Below are positions 35,821-45,291 of a stretch of 64,000 nt of DNA, in pieces. Location: positions 41,566-105,565 of the forward strand of contig NZ_PAQR01000028.1 of assembly GCF_002709775.1 (NCBI RefSeq), given 5' to 3'. A model generated the notes under the pieces. It saw only the letters and a program-made list of their open reading frames with translations. It searched no databases and was not told where the DNA came from. The DNA is from Thalassospira sp. (lineage in GTDB: Bacteria; Pseudomonadota; Alphaproteobacteria; Rhodospirillales; Thalassospiraceae). Numbering within the stretch: the first letter of the stretch is position 1; each line of letters begins with the position of its first letter. Made by a program: the position numbers and the translations under genes.

Positions 35821-37116
35821 ATGACCAATGTTGCCGTGATCGGTTCCCAGTGGGGGGACGAAGGTAAAGGCAAGATCGTCGACTGGCTGTCCGAACGGGC
35901 AGACGTTGTTGTGCGTTTCCAGGGTGGTCATAACGCCGGTCATACTCTGGTGATCGACGGAACGACTTACAAACTCAGCTTGCTGCCATCTGGCATCGTG
36001 CGTGAGAAAAAGCTCTCTGTGATCGGTAACGGCGTTGTCGTCGATCCGTGGGCGCTTCTGGCCGAGATTGGCCGCCTGAAAGAGCAGGGCGTGGACATCA
36101 CCCCGGAAAACCTGCGTCTGGCGGAAAATGCCTGCCTGATCCTGCCGCTGCATGGCAACCTTGACCGTGCACGCGAAGCTGCTGCTTCCGGTGATAACAA
36201 GATCGGCACCACCGGTCGTGGTATCGGCCCGGCCTATGAAGACCGTGCTGGCCGCCGTGCAATCCGTGTTGGTGATCTGGCTGATGTTGATTTGCTCAAA
36301 GCAAAGATCGAGAACCTGCTGACGCATCACAATGCGCTTCTGCGCGGCCTTGGTCAGCCGGAAATTGATGGCGCGGAACTGCTTGAACAGCTCAAGGAAA
36401 TCGCACCGAAAATCCTGCCGTTCTCTGACACGGTCTGGAAGTCCCTGAACCAGTTCAAGGAAGCTGGCAAGCGCATCCTGTTTGAAGGTGCGCAGGGCAC
36501 GATGCTTGACGTTGATCATGGCACGTATCCGTTCGTGACCTCGTCAAACACCGTTTCCGGTCAGGCGGCCGCTGGTTCCGGCATGGGCCCGTCGGGTGTT
36601 GGTTATGTTCTTGGTATCACCAAGGCCTATACCACCCGCGTTGGCGAAGGTCCGTTCCCGTCCGAACTGTTTGACGCAGACGGTGAACGTCTTGGCGAGC
36701 GTGGTCACGAATTCGGTGTTGTCACTGGTCGTAAGCGTCGTTGTGGCTGGTTTGATGCAGCCCTTGTTCGCCAGTCGGTCAAGGTTAATGGCATCACCGG
36801 TATCGCCCTGACCAAGCTTGATGTTCTTGACGGCTTTGACGAGATCAAGATCTGCACCGGCTATGACATCGATGGCAAAATCTATGACCATCTGCCGGCA
36901 AACCAGCGTCTGCAGGCCAAGGCCAAGCCGGTTTATGAAACCATTGAAGGCTGGTCGGAAACGACCATGGGTGCACGTAGCTGGGCCGATCTTCCGGCAG
37001 CAGCGATCAAATATGTTCGCCGCGTCGAAGAGCTGATCGAAGCACCGGTTGCGCTTCTGTCAACCAGCCCGGAACGCGATGACACCATTCTGGTACATGA
37101 TCCGTTCAGTGCCTGA
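35821..37116 (+). CDS. purA: Adenylosuccinate synthetase
   Basis: 431 residues, the usual length. N-terminus [22 protein letters not shown] holds the GDEGKGK phosphate loop; also [43 protein letters not shown] and [10 protein letters not shown], all near-invariant in PurA. It joins IMP and aspartate with GTP to give adenylosuccinate in AMP synthesis. AAGGAG precedes the start. Ends at a strong terminator. Confidence 0.98.
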   Translation: MTNVAVIGSQWGDEGKGKIVDWLSERADVVVRFQGGHNAGHTLVIDGTTYKLSLLPSGIVREKKLSVIGNGVVVDPWALLAEIGRLKEQGVDITPENLRLAENACLILPLHGNLDRAREAAASGDNKIGTTGRGIGPAYEDRAGRRAIRVGDLADVDLLKAKIENLLTHHNALLRGLGQPEIDGAELLEQLKEIAPKILPFSDTVWKSLNQFKEAGKRILFEGAQGTMLDVDHGTYPFVTSSNTVSGQAAAGSGMGPSGVGYVLGITKAYTTRVGEGPFPSELFDADGERLGERGHEFGVVTGRKRRCGWFDAALVRQSVKVNGITGIALTKLDVLDGFDEIKICTGYDIDGKIYDHLPANQRLQAKAKPVYETIEGWSETTMGARSWADLPAAAIKYVRRVEELIEAPVALLSTSPERDDTILVHDPFSA

Positions 37117-37138
37117 TTGCTGAAAAATACCTGATTTT

Positions 37139-37174
37139 TAAAAGCCACCAGTATCAAGCTGGTGGCTTTTTTGT
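37139..37174 (+). terminator. Intrinsic terminator after purA
   Basis: aaagccaccag-tatcaag-ctggtggcttt, an 11-bp perfect stem followed by a T-run. Confidence 0.92.
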
Positions 37175-37365
37175 TTGTGGTTTAAGGGCTTGATTGTCCC
37201 TTAATGCTGAGGCTGCCGCATAACAGCTTGCCCGCATAGAGGATCACCAGTATCGTTTTATCAACCTTTTGAGGATAGCGTTCTGGTAGATAGGTCAGGA
37301 GGACTGTCGATCAGGAGATCGCGCGTCACTCAGGGAATGATAACCTGTAAAAGAATATCGGGATC

Positions 37366-39501
37366 ATGGCAGAGCAAGCAGAAGATCAGGAACAGGACGT
37401 TTCGAATGGTGCTGCGACAGAGCCGGTGATGGATGCACCGGGCGGCGGCGCACCTGCGCCTGCAGAACCCGAAGAAACCTCAGAAAATGATGAAGCCACC
37501 ATCAGTGCGGGTGGCAAAAGTGTCGAAATCGGCAATTTTCGCGTCTTTCTGGACCTGCGAATGCCGGAATTCGATATGGGTCATTGCAAGGCCTATTCCG
37601 CGGACAATCTGCGCCGTGATGAAGGAAGCGCCTTTGCGCTTGTCACTGACCCGGTTCTTCCGACCCGCCACGATCACATGACTTTCCTGACCGGGATGCA
37701 TATGGCTGGTCAGATTGATCTGATTGACTATGAAACCGCCTATTGGCCGCCCTTTGGTCGCAAGACTATGGTGCTTTTCTATGAGAAGCCGGCGGGGGGT
37801 AGGGTTTTAGCCAAACAAACCAAAAAGCTTCCCATCGACGAACACGACATTGCGACGGTCGTGGTCGAACCGCTGATGAATGCCATGCAGGCCTTTGGTG
37901 AAAAGGGCCTCGCACACCGTAATATTCGTGCCGACAACCTGTTCTTTGCCGATCCGATGCACGAGAAAGTCGTGCTTGGTGATTGCGCCAGTGCGCCGCC
38001 CGGCTATGACCAACCTGCGGTCTATGAGACCGCGTCACGTATGGGTGCCGATCCGGCTGGGCGTGGTTCGGGTAGCATTGCAGATGATTTCTATGCGCTT
38101 GGCATGACACTGGCCGAGCTTGGGATCGGGCGTCAGCCGCTCAAGAAGCTCAATGATCAGGAAATCCTTGAGCTTAAACTTTCAAAGGGGTCATTCCAGG
38201 CCATCGCATCGCAGGAAAAGCTGCCGCTGGTTCTGATTGAACCCGTGCGCGGGCTTTTGTGTGATGATCCCGAAGAACGCTGGGGCCTTGCCGAACTGAA
38301 TGCCTGGCTCGATGGACGCCGGACCAAACCGGTGCAATCAAATACGGAAAAACGTGCGGCGCGTTCGCAAAACCTTGCAGGTCGGGATTACTATACCTGT
38401 CGATCGCTTGCGCAGGGCATTGCCAAGAACTGGAGTACCGCACTTGCGCCTTTGCGCGACAGCACCGTGGAAATCTGGTTGCGGCGCGGTTTGGGCGACA
38501 ATGATCGGGCAAAGGCACTTTCTGAGGCCATGCGTCAATTGCAATGGGCGGGTGCCGACAAACGATCTGCCGAGGATGTGCTGGTCGCACGCTCCATCCT
38601 GATCCTGGATCCCACCGGGCCCGTGCGGTTCAAAGGCTTCGCATCCATGGTCGACGGGCTTGGTTTCATGCTGTCCTATGATGTGCAGCACGGTCGTGGA
38701 CCGCAACGTTTTGCCGATGTCATCGTGCGCGATATTCCGTCCTTCTGGTTCAGCCGGCAGGAAGGCTACAGTCCGGAAGTCCAGAAGCAGCAGCAGCTTT
38801 ATAAAAATCTGCGCTATTACATTCAGCAGCAAAGTGCCGGCTATGGCTATGAACGCTGCCTTTATGCGACTGTGCGCAATCAGCATTGCCTGAGTCCGAT
38901 GGTCGAGGAAGAATATGTCGTCGAGATTGCTGATCTTCTGCCGGCCCTTGAAAAGGCCGCCGAAACGGCATCCGAGGAAAGCTGGCCGGTGGATCGTCAC
39001 ATCGCGGCCTTTATCGCGACGCGTCTTGAAGACGATGTCGAAGGCCAGTTGATGGCGATGCAAAACCCGTCTGACGAGGTTGAATACAGCCGCGCGATCA
39101 TTAGCATGCTGGCGATTGTCCAATGGCGCCATGGCCCGGACAATCTGCAAAACCTGTCACATTGGGTCGCGCGTTTGATGGAACCGGCGATCAAGGTGTT
39201 CCACAGCAAGGCACGCCGCGAACGTGTGGAAACAGAGATACCCAAACTGGCCAAGCGCGGCAATCTGGTCGAACTTTACAACCTGATCAATGATGAACAG
39301 GAACGTCGCAAGGACCAGTCCGAGTTTGTCGAGGCGGTCGCGGAATATTCCGAAGCTGAAAGCGAAGTGTTCGATCTGGAATCTTCGGGGCCTGCACGTA
39401 TGGAGCTAGCTGAGAAAGTCGGCCAGCAGGCCGCAGCATTCGCATCCACCATGATCGCGCTGCTGACTGTATCCGCACTGTTCTTGATGCATATCTTTTA
39501 A
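37366..39501 (+). CDS. Tail-anchored protein with pseudokinase-like domain
   Basis: 711 residues. After an acidic disordered N-terminus (1-50), residues about 50-330 show a protein-kinase fold signature: HRNIRADNLFF (184-194) corresponds to HRDxxxxN but the catalytic Asp is Asn186; LGDCA (Asp206) stands in for DFG; DDFYALG fits the DxWxxG helix; and DDPEERWG carries the conserved late Arg. I cannot find a clear glycine-rich loop or VAIK lysine, so phosphotransfer is unlikely or atypical. The middle and C-terminal parts are helical and novel to me. One TM helix ends the chain (about 687-709), so the protein is anchored with its bulk in the cytoplasm. It is followed 9 bases later by a small membrane protein gene, probably its partner. 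Confidence 0.72.
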   Translation: MAEQAEDQEQDVSNGAATEPVMDAPGGGAPAPAEPEETSENDEATISAGGKSVEIGNFRVFLDLRMPEFDMGHCKAYSADNLRRDEGSAFALVTDPVLPTRHDHMTFLTGMHMAGQIDLIDYETAYWPPFGRKTMVLFYEKPAGGRVLAKQTKKLPIDEHDIATVVVEPLMNAMQAFGEKGLAHRNIRADNLFFADPMHEKVVLGDCASAPPGYDQPAVYETASRMGADPAGRGSGSIADDFYALGMTLAELGIGRQPLKKLNDQEILELKLSKGSFQAIASQEKLPLVLIEPVRGLLCDDPEERWGLAELNAWLDGRRTKPVQSNTEKRAARSQNLAGRDYYTCRSLAQGIAKNWSTALAPLRDSTVEIWLRRGLGDNDRAKALSEAMRQLQWAGADKRSAEDVLVARSILILDPTGPVRFKGFASMVDGLGFMLSYDVQHGRGPQRFADVIVRDIPSFWFSRQEGYSPEVQKQQQLYKNLRYYIQQQSAGYGYERCLYATVRNQHCLSPMVEEEYVVEIADLLPALEKAAETASEESWPVDRHIAAFIATRLEDDVEGQLMAMQNPSDEVEYSRAIISMLAIVQWRHGPDNLQNLSHWVARLMEPAIKVFHSKARRERVETEIPKLAKRGNLVELYNLINDEQERRKDQSEFVEAVAEYSEAESEVFDLESSGPARMELAEKVGQQAAAFASTMIALLTVSALFLMHIF

Positions 39502-39510
39502 GGGGCTGAG

Positions 39511-40005
39511 ATGGCAAAAGGTAAAAGTTCAGCCTCAAAAGGCAAGGGTAAGGGCGGTCGTAGCGCGTTTTCCGGCTTGTCGGTGATTGCATCTGCCGTG
39601 CTTCTGTTCATGGTCGCACTGCCGACCTTTATTACGTTGACGGTGGGGCTTTTGCCGTCACTTGTTGCCTTCATCTTTGATCGCAGTCCGGGGCGGACTA
39701 TGGCGCGCTGTGTGTTTGGTTTGAACTTCTCTGGTGTTGCACCCTATATCCTCGAAATCTGGATGCAACCGGCACAAACCGTCAGTGGCGCGACACAAGC
39801 GGTGTTTCAGCCGCTTGCCCTGTCGATCATGTATGGCGCGGCGGGGCTTGGCTGGCTGCTTTATCTTGCGATGCCGCCAATTGTTGCCAATGTGCTGAAC
39901 CTGTCGGCACAGCGCAGGGTCAGTGAATTGCGCAAGAAACAGCGCGGTCTGATCAAGACCTGGGGCGATAGCCTGATCAAGGAAGTCGATCGTTCCGGTA
40001 ACTGA
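39511..40005 (+). CDS. Small polytopic membrane protein, partner of the pseudokinase
   Basis: 164 residues. A Lys/Gly/Ser-rich basic N-terminus (1-22) is followed by about three hydrophobic helices (24-55, about 68-85, 108-135) and a basic C-terminal tail ending in WGDSLIKEVDRSGN. I recognise no family. The 9-base gap and GGGGCTGAG before its ATG indicate translation with the pseudokinase gene, and both products have membrane segments, which suggests a complex in the inner membrane. Function unknown. Confidence 0.75.
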   Translation: MAKGKSSASKGKGKGGRSAFSGLSVIASAVLLFMVALPTFITLTVGLLPSLVAFIFDRSPGRTMARCVFGLNFSGVAPYILEIWMQPAQTVSGATQAVFQPLALSIMYGAAGLGWLLYLAMPPIVANVLNLSAQRRVSELRKKQRGLIKTWGDSLIKEVDRSGN

Positions 40006-40044
40006 TCGACGAGCCTTCCTCCCCGCAATATGCAACCCAAAGAA

Positions 40045-40070
40045 AAACGGCGGACAATTGTCCGCCGTAA
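40045..40070. terminator. Perfect 22-bp palindrome, terminator for rpoH
   Basis: acggcggacaattgtccgccgt (40047-40068) equals its own reverse complement. Read on the minus strand it is followed by tttttcttt, so it is a good terminator for rpoH; the plus-strand side lacks a T-run. Confidence 0.8.
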
Positions 40071-40114
40071 GTCGTTTCCAGAGGGGGGGTATAAAGATGG
40101 GATATTTGTCGCTG

Positions 40115-40981
40115 TTAGTGGGGCAGGTCCGTATGGATTGATTTTCGGACCTTTTCAAAGGCGCGTACTTCGATCTGACGGATACGCTCGCGCGAGATAC
40201 CGTAGGCGAGGCTGAGGTTTTCAAGCGTTACCGGGCTTTCGAGCAGGCGGCGCTGGGTCAGTATATCGCGTTCACGATCATTAAGGTGCGACATTGCACT
40301 TTTAAGCATGTTCATGCGCTGCAGGAATTCTTCACGCTTGCCATACAGGGTTTCCTGATCGTCATCTTCGCTTTCGATCCAGTCGACCCATTCACCATCG
40401 CCTTCAATGCGTACCGGAGCATTGAGCGAGTGGTCCGGGCCCGCCAGACGGCGGTTCATCATGATGACGTCGTCTTCGGAAACATTAAGCTTGGTTGCGA
40501 TCAATTCGACCTGTTCAGGCTGAAGATCGCCTTCGTCAATTGCCTGCATCTGACTTTTGAGCTTGCGCAGGTTAAAGAACAGCTTTTTCTGTGCTGCCGT
40601 CGTGCCCATTTTCACAAGCGACCAGGAATGCAGGATGTATTCCTGAATGGCGGCACGGATCCACCACATGGCATAGGTTGCAAGGCGGAAGCCTTTGTCC
40701 GGGTCAAAGCGTTTGACTGACTGGAGCAGACCGACATTGCCTTCGGAGATAAGTTCGTTGATCGGCAGGCCATAGCCGCGGTAGCTCATCGCGATCTTGG
40801 CGACCAGGCGCAAATGGCTGGTAATCAGTTTTTCGGCGGATTTATCACAATCCTTGTCCCGGAAGTTGCAGGCATAGGTTGTTTCCTGTTCCGGGGTAAG
40901 CATCGGGTAGCGGCGTATACGTTGAAGGTATACCGTCAGACCATCTTGAGAAATGGTTGGAAGAGCGTTGCCTTGTTTCAT
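40115..40981 (-). CDS. rpoH: RNA polymerase heat-shock-type sigma factor RpoH (sigma-32)
   Basis: 288 residues from the ATG at 40981 (GGGAGG about 6 bases upstream). Regions 2 to 4 are complete: SHLRLVAKIAMSYRGYGLP, the core-binding and -10 recognition segment GFRLATYAMWWIRAAIQEYI, and the region 4 helix-turn-helix TLENLSLAYGISRERIRQIE. The RpoH box QKKLFFNLRKLKSQ (about 131-144) separates it from RpoD and other group 2 factors. It directs RNA polymerase to heat-shock and protein quality genes. Alphaproteobacteria often have several rpoH copies, so this may not be the main one. A hairpin lies in its leader. Confidence 0.93.
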   Translation of the reverse strand: MKQGNALPTISQDGLTVYLQRIRRYPMLTPEQETTYACNFRDKDCDKSAEKLITSHLRLVAKIAMSYRGYGLPINELISEGNVGLLQSVKRFDPDKGFRLATYAMWWIRAAIQEYILHSWSLVKMGTTAAQKKLFFNLRKLKSQMQAIDEGDLQPEQVELIATKLNVSEDDVIMMNRRLAGPDHSLNAPVRIEGDGEWVDWIESEDDDQETLYGKREEFLQRMNMLKSAMSHLNDRERDILTQRRLLESPVTLENLSLAYGISRERIRQIEVRAFEKVRKSIHTDLPH

Positions 40982-41003
40982 CGAAGCCTCCCGTATTGCT
41001 TTC

Positions 41004-41066
41004 AAAAAGTGCTGTTATCCCCTTGCACTTTTTAAAAAGGTATACGTGAGTATTATATACCGTCAA
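41004..41066 (-). promoter_or_regulatory. rpoH leader hairpin and candidate promoter
   Basis: On the minus strand, AAAAAGTGC (41033-41025) and GCACTTTTT (41012-41004) form a perfect 9-bp hairpin with a 12-base loop, 23 bases before the start codon. Upstream, TTGACG (41066-41061) is 16 bases from TATACC (41044-41039); TATAAT at 41057-41052 is an alternative -10. The hairpin might act as a temperature-sensitive structure or attenuator. Confidence 0.45.
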
Positions 41067-41100
41067 TAGAAATTTAGGCGGTAAGGCTAGTGTTAGCTAT

Positions 41101-42072
41101 TCAAAGGTATAGTTCTAGTGCTTCCATCAGGGCCAACAGGTCTTCCGGAATGGGGGCCTCTGTCGAGATGTACTTTCCGGTGCGAGGGTGCAGAAAGCCT
41201 AGAGTTCGGGCATGCAGCGCCTGTTTGTTGAATGCGTTCAAAATCTCTTGCGTCTCTAGGTTGAACTTTTGAAGGGTTCTATTCCGACCGTAAACTGGAT
41301 CACACACAAGTGAATGTCCAATATGGTTCATATGAACGCGGATTTGATGCGTGCGGCCGGTCGCAAGACGGCACTCAACAAGCGATGCCAACGAGTCGTT
41401 ACGGTATTGTAGAGTTTTGTAGTGGGTGAGTGCGTGTTTTCCCGCATTTTTGACCACCGCCATCTTTTTGCGATTGCGCGGGCTGCGGCCAATATTTCCC
41501 TCGATATCGCCATTGAGCGGCTTGGGCACGCCCCAGACAACTGCAATGTAGGCGCGATCTATATTGTCCTTGTCTTCGGCAAACAGATTTGACAGCGCGC
41601 GATGGGCGGTGTCGTTCTTGGCAACCACCATTGCCCCGCTGGTATCCTTGTCCAGGCGATGCACGATCCCCGGGCGCTTGACGCCGCCGATCCCCGACAG
41701 GCTATCGCCACAATGGGCCAGAAGTGCGTTCACAAGCGTGCCGCTTTCATTGCCCGCCGCGGGATGGACCACCATACCCGCCGGCTTGTTGATCACCAGA
41801 AGGTCATCATCCTCATAAAGCACATCAAGCTTGATGTCTTCCGGCACCGGTTCGGCCATTTCCGGTTCGGGCACGATCAAATCAAAGACATCGCCTGTCT
41901 TGACCTTGGCGGACATCTTGGTCGCAGGCGCGCCATTGACGCTAAGCTGACCATCCTCGATCAATGCCTTGATGCGCGAACGCGACTGATCGGGCCATGC
42001 GGTTGCCAGCACCTTATCAAGGCGCGCACCCTCATCCTCGTCGGTCGCTTTATAGGTCAGGTTTTCAGACAT
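41101..42072 (-). CDS. rluD: 23S rRNA pseudouridine synthase RluD-type
   Basis: 323 residues. N-terminal S4-like RNA-binding domain (about 14-75: GARLDKVLATAWPDQSRSRIKALI), then the RluA-family catalytic domain with HRLDKDTSG, where the Asp is the nucleophile, and the RTHQIRVHM block. Length and the S4 domain fit RluD/RluC (RluA itself lacks S4). It isomerises uridines in the large-subunit rRNA. The gene is on the same strand as rpoH, with 119 bases between them. Confidence 0.9.
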   Translation of the reverse strand: MSENLTYKATDEDEGARLDKVLATAWPDQSRSRIKALIEDGQLSVNGAPATKMSAKVKTGDVFDLIVPEPEMAEPVPEDIKLDVLYEDDDLLVINKPAGMVVHPAAGNESGTLVNALLAHCGDSLSGIGGVKRPGIVHRLDKDTSGAMVVAKNDTAHRALSNLFAEDKDNIDRAYIAVVWGVPKPLNGDIEGNIGRSPRNRKKMAVVKNAGKHALTHYKTLQYRNDSLASLVECRLATGRTHQIRVHMNHIGHSLVCDPVYGRNRTLQKFNLETQEILNAFNKQALHARTLGFLHPRTGKYISTEAPIPEDLLALMEALELYL

Positions 42073-42290
42073 CGCTTGCTATCGGGCTATATTGATCATG
42101 GGGGCGGTCGTGCGCCTGTGCTGGCAGCTTGTAGCGTTTTGTCCGGCGATTGCAACGAATTGCGACATTGCGCGGTGTTTGTTGCCTTGCAATTGGGCCT
42201 GCTTGTCGCTATGGCCTTGAATAAGGGTTGGTATGATCGCGCTTTTGGCGAGCATGCAGGTTTCATCAAGCTTTGTCAGTTGGAAATACG

Positions 42291-42662
42291 ATGCGTGTAG
42301 TTAAGGCTTTGGTTGCGTTCATGGGCATTCTGATCGTGGTAGGCATCGGACTTGTCGTCTATGGCCTTTCACTTGATAAGAACAATCCTGACGCCGTCAC
42401 CGAAACATCCGAACCAACTGTTACGCCATCTGTTCCGGTTGCTGGTACATCACGTACGACTTCGCAAGCAGCTCTCGGTGCATTTGGTGACATCACCATC
42501 GACGTTGGTGATGATGAGCGCCTTGTCGGCTATTCCATTTATGGCACACAGGCCACCCTGCATATCGAAGGCCGCCATGGCGAGGGTACGCGTCTTGTGA
42601 TCGTCTCGCTCACCGAAAAAAAGGTGCTTGGCCGCATCATCCTTGATCAGGATGCGCAGTAA
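42291..42662 (+). CDS. Small membrane protein (DUF6476-like)
   Basis: 123 residues from the ATG at 42291 (TTGGAAA about 7 bases upstream). One TM helix near the N-terminus (about 8-29), a Thr/Pro/Ser-rich linker, and a C-terminal beta-rich domain with DERLVGYSIYGTQATLHIEG and KKVLGRIIL, which fits the DUF6476 family of alphaproteobacteria. Role unknown; the domain should lie in the periplasm. Divergent from rluD and followed by the JAMM peptidase gene after 44 bases; rluD adjacency is a common arrangement for this family, from general memory. Confidence 0.72.
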   Translation: MRVVKALVAFMGILIVVGIGLVVYGLSLDKNNPDAVTETSEPTVTPSVPVAGTSRTTSQAALGAFGDITIDVGDDERLVGYSIYGTQATLHIEGRHGEGTRLVIVSLTEKKVLGRIILDQDAQ

Positions 42663-42706
42663 TCTGATTACAAAAAGTCTGTGGCGGTGATGGGGACGGG
42701 CAGGGC

Positions 42707-43192
42707 ATGACAAGCGACAAAGCATTAGGTGCGGAAGACGAAACCCACATCGCGCTAGCCAATGCCCTGCATGAAGAAATCCGTGACTTCTGTGCGCTAC
42801 ATTGGCCCCAGGAAGCTTGCGGTCTTCTGATAGCGTCGATCGATAGCCCAAACCGGATAGAACGCGTGGTCTTTGCCAAAAACGTCGCCAAAGACCCGCT
42901 TGTCAGTTTCGAGATTGATCCGCAAACCCTGATTGATTGCCATCGCAATGCGCGCCAAAAGGGGGAGCGGGTTGTGGGATGTTTCCATTCCCACCCGAAT
43001 GGCAAGGCGCTGCCATCGCCAACGGACCGGGCGCGAGCCGATGAAAACGGGTTTCTGTGGCTGGTGATCGCGACAGAGCATAACCGCGCGGCCGAAAGCG
43101 GCATGTATCGCATCATTCATCCGGATGCAGGCGACAATACAGATCATCCCGAACTGCGCTATTTCCGGCGTTGCCAGATTCTTGACGGCTAA
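42707..43192 (+). CDS. JAMM/MPN (M67) family metallopeptidase
   Basis: 161 residues. Zinc-site residues are Glu36 (QEACGLL), His94 and His96 (CFHSHP), Ser104 and Asp107 (PSPTD), giving a complete JAMM motif. Bacterial members act on C-terminal bonds of ubiquitin-like sulfur carriers (ThiS/MoaD type) or as cysteine desulfurase-linked peptidases. No obvious ubiquitin-like gene lies next to it here, but a molybdopterin gene (moeA) is 9 kb away. Cytoplasmic. Confidence 0.9.
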   Translation: MTSDKALGAEDETHIALANALHEEIRDFCALHWPQEACGLLIASIDSPNRIERVVFAKNVAKDPLVSFEIDPQTLIDCHRNARQKGERVVGCFHSHPNGKALPSPTDRARADENGFLWLVIATEHNRAAESGMYRIIHPDAGDNTDHPELRYFRRCQILDG

Positions 43193-43210
43193 CGGACCAA
43201 TACGCCGGTC

Positions 43211-44233
43211 TTAGCCATCCAGTGCTTCGACAATCTGCTGCGGTGACAGGGTGCCAATCGGCGTATCCTTGCTGTCCAATACCGTCATTGCCGTGCCATT
43301 GGCCAGTGCGATGGGCAGGATGTCGGCAAGCCGCGCATTGGCCGAAACGGCGGGCAGGTCGGTTGTTGCCTCATCCTCGGTTTCGCTGATCGGTGCCATG
43401 ATCGATTTGGCGCGCAAGACTTTTGACCGGTTCACATCGCGGGTAAAGGCCTGGACATAGTCATCGGCAGGCTTCAGCACGATCTCCTCTGGTCGACCGA
43501 CCTGCACCAACTTGCCGTCTTTCAGGATCGCAATCCGGTCCCCGATCTTGAGCGCCTCGTCGAGGTCATGGGTGATAAAGACGATGGTCTTGTGAAGCTC
43601 CGCCTGAAGCTTCATCAACTCATCCTGCATGTCGGATCGGATCAGCGGATCAAGGGCCGAGAACGCCTCATCCATCAACAGAACTTCCGGATCGGTCGCA
43701 AGCGCCCGGGTAAGGCCGACACGCTGCTGCATCCCACCTGAAAGCTGATCTGGGAACTTGGTCTCATAGCCTGCCAGACCAACCCGCGCGATCCATTTCG
43801 ATGCCGCAACTTCACGTTTCTTGCGCGCGGTGCCCTGGATTTCCAGCCCATAGGCGACGTTATCCATCACGTTGCGATGAGGCAGCAGGCCAAAGCGTTG
43901 AAACACCATGCCAAGCCGCTTGCGACGAAACGCATTCAGTGCCGGAATATCCATGGCAAGGATGTCTTCCCCACCAAAGGAAATGCTGCCCGCCGTCGGA
44001 TCAATCAGGCGATTGAGATGGCGAATAAGCGTCGATTTCCCCGAACCCGACAGGCCCATGACGACAAAGGTTTCACCCTGTTCAATCGTCAGCGAAACGT
44101 CATGCAATCCCACCGTATGGCCGGTTTTGGCAAGGATCTCATCCTTGTCCGCACCGCCCTTTGCCAGTTCAAGTGCAGACTTTGGATCAGGCCCGAAGAT
44201 TTTGAAAATATTGCGGATTTCGATATAGCTCAT
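43211..44233 (-). CDS. proV: Glycine betaine/proline-type ABC transporter ATP-binding protein
   Basis: 340 residues from the ATG at 44233, which shares its A with the TGA of proW (TGATG). Walker A GLSGSGKST, signature LSGGMQQRVGL, Walker B VLLMDEAFSALDP and the switch His in FITHDLDEA are intact. Residues after about 270 form CBS-like segments (TAMTVLDSKDTPIGTL), the usual ionic-strength or regulatory tail of ProV/OpuAA. The N-terminal insert DPKSALELAKGGADKDEIL is typical of this QAT subfamily. It powers uptake of betaine-like osmolytes with the adjacent permease. Confidence 0.93.
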   Translation of the reverse strand: MSYIEIRNIFKIFGPDPKSALELAKGGADKDEILAKTGHTVGLHDVSLTIEQGETFVVMGLSGSGKSTLIRHLNRLIDPTAGSISFGGEDILAMDIPALNAFRRKRLGMVFQRFGLLPHRNVMDNVAYGLEIQGTARKKREVAASKWIARVGLAGYETKFPDQLSGGMQQRVGLTRALATDPEVLLMDEAFSALDPLIRSDMQDELMKLQAELHKTIVFITHDLDEALKIGDRIAILKDGKLVQVGRPEEIVLKPADDYVQAFTRDVNRSKVLRAKSIMAPISETEDEATTDLPAVSANARLADILPIALANGTAMTVLDSKDTPIGTLSPQQIVEALDG

Positions 44234-45096
44234 CACGCGTCCTCCGCATTCGGGCTGCGCTGCGATCGCTTGCCATAGGCCTGACCGATCCGGTCAAACA
44301 CCACGGCCAGAAGCACAATCGCAATACCGGCCTCCATACCAGCACCTACGTCCAGACGCTGAATGCCCATCAGGACCTGTTCGCCCAATCCGCGCGCGCC
44401 AATCATCGATGCAATCACCACCATTGAAATCGACATCATCGTCGTCTGATTGATCCCGGCCATGATGTTGGGAAGGGCAAGCGGCAGCTGCACACCAAAC
44501 AGGATCTGCTTGCGGCTGGCCCCGAATGATCGGGATGCCTCAAGAACTTCCGGGTCAACCAGGCGAATACCAAGATCGGTCAGTCGCATGACAGGCGGGG
44601 CGGCATAAATCACAGTGGCGAGGATCGCTGGAACCTTGCCCAACCCAAACAGCATCAGGGCCGGAATCAGATACACAAAGCTCGGCATCGTCTGCATGGT
44701 ATCAAGGATCGGCAACATGACCGCCCGCAGCCGGTTGGACATCGCCATGGCAATCCCGACCGGAATGCCGATTAGAACCGAAAGCGATGTTGCGACAATC
44801 ATCAGCGCCAGCGTCTGCATCGCCTTGTCCCAAAGACCCAGCATGCCAATGGCAAACATCGCCACCACAAGCCCGACAACAAGCTTCCAGTTCTTGCTGG
44901 CATGCCAGGTGATGGCAGCAATCGCGATCAAAACCACCCACCAGGGGGCACCGCGCAAGACTTGCTCCAACGCGACCAGAACGGTCAGCAAACTGTCGGC
45001 AAAGGCCTCAAACGCTGCGCCATAATTGACCACCAGCCAATCAACAAACTGATTGACCCACTTGCCCAACGGCACATTCAACTGTTCTGGAAACAT
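44233..45096 (-). CDS. proW: Glycine betaine/proline-type ABC transporter permease
   Basis: 287 residues with about six TM helices. The N-terminal tail (VPLGKWVNQFVDWLVVNYGAAFEAF) and the BPD-permease EAA loop EASRSFGASRKQILFGVQLPLALPNIMAGINQTT are typical of ProW/OpuAB. Its stop overlaps the proV start. The binding protein gene is not next to it but 650 bases away, beyond an inverted gene. Confidence 0.92.
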   Translation of the reverse strand: MFPEQLNVPLGKWVNQFVDWLVVNYGAAFEAFADSLLTVLVALEQVLRGAPWWVVLIAIAAITWHASKNWKLVVGLVVAMFAIGMLGLWDKAMQTLALMIVATSLSVLIGIPVGIAMAMSNRLRAVMLPILDTMQTMPSFVYLIPALMLFGLGKVPAILATVIYAAPPVMRLTDLGIRLVDPEVLEASRSFGASRKQILFGVQLPLALPNIMAGINQTTMMSISMVVIASMIGARGLGEQVLMGIQRLDVGAGMEAGIAIVLLAVVFDRIGQAYGKRSQRSPNAEDA

Positions 45097-45291
45097 GGCG
45101 CAACCGGCCCGATCTGCTCAAAAAATCAATGAGCGTAGGAGCCTAACAAGATCATCTGATGCGCGCGACCGTTAATCGAACCCTGACTGACATCTCCTGA
45201 CGTCTTTTGGAAGTGTATTCCAGTGATAGATAATCCAGCGGCCAGGCATCGCCGTAAATCATAGACAACATTGTTTTCCTGAGGGGTTGCG

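Noticed and set aside
37290..37320. Direct repeat tcaggag...tcaggag before the pseudokinase gene
   Set aside because: Only seven bases long, likely chance or a duplicated ribosome-site-like sequence; no further copies nearby.
38338..39150. 270-codon minus-strand frame inside the pseudokinase gene
   Set aside because: Antisense frame; the plus strand has a coherent protein with TM tail and a coupled partner gene.
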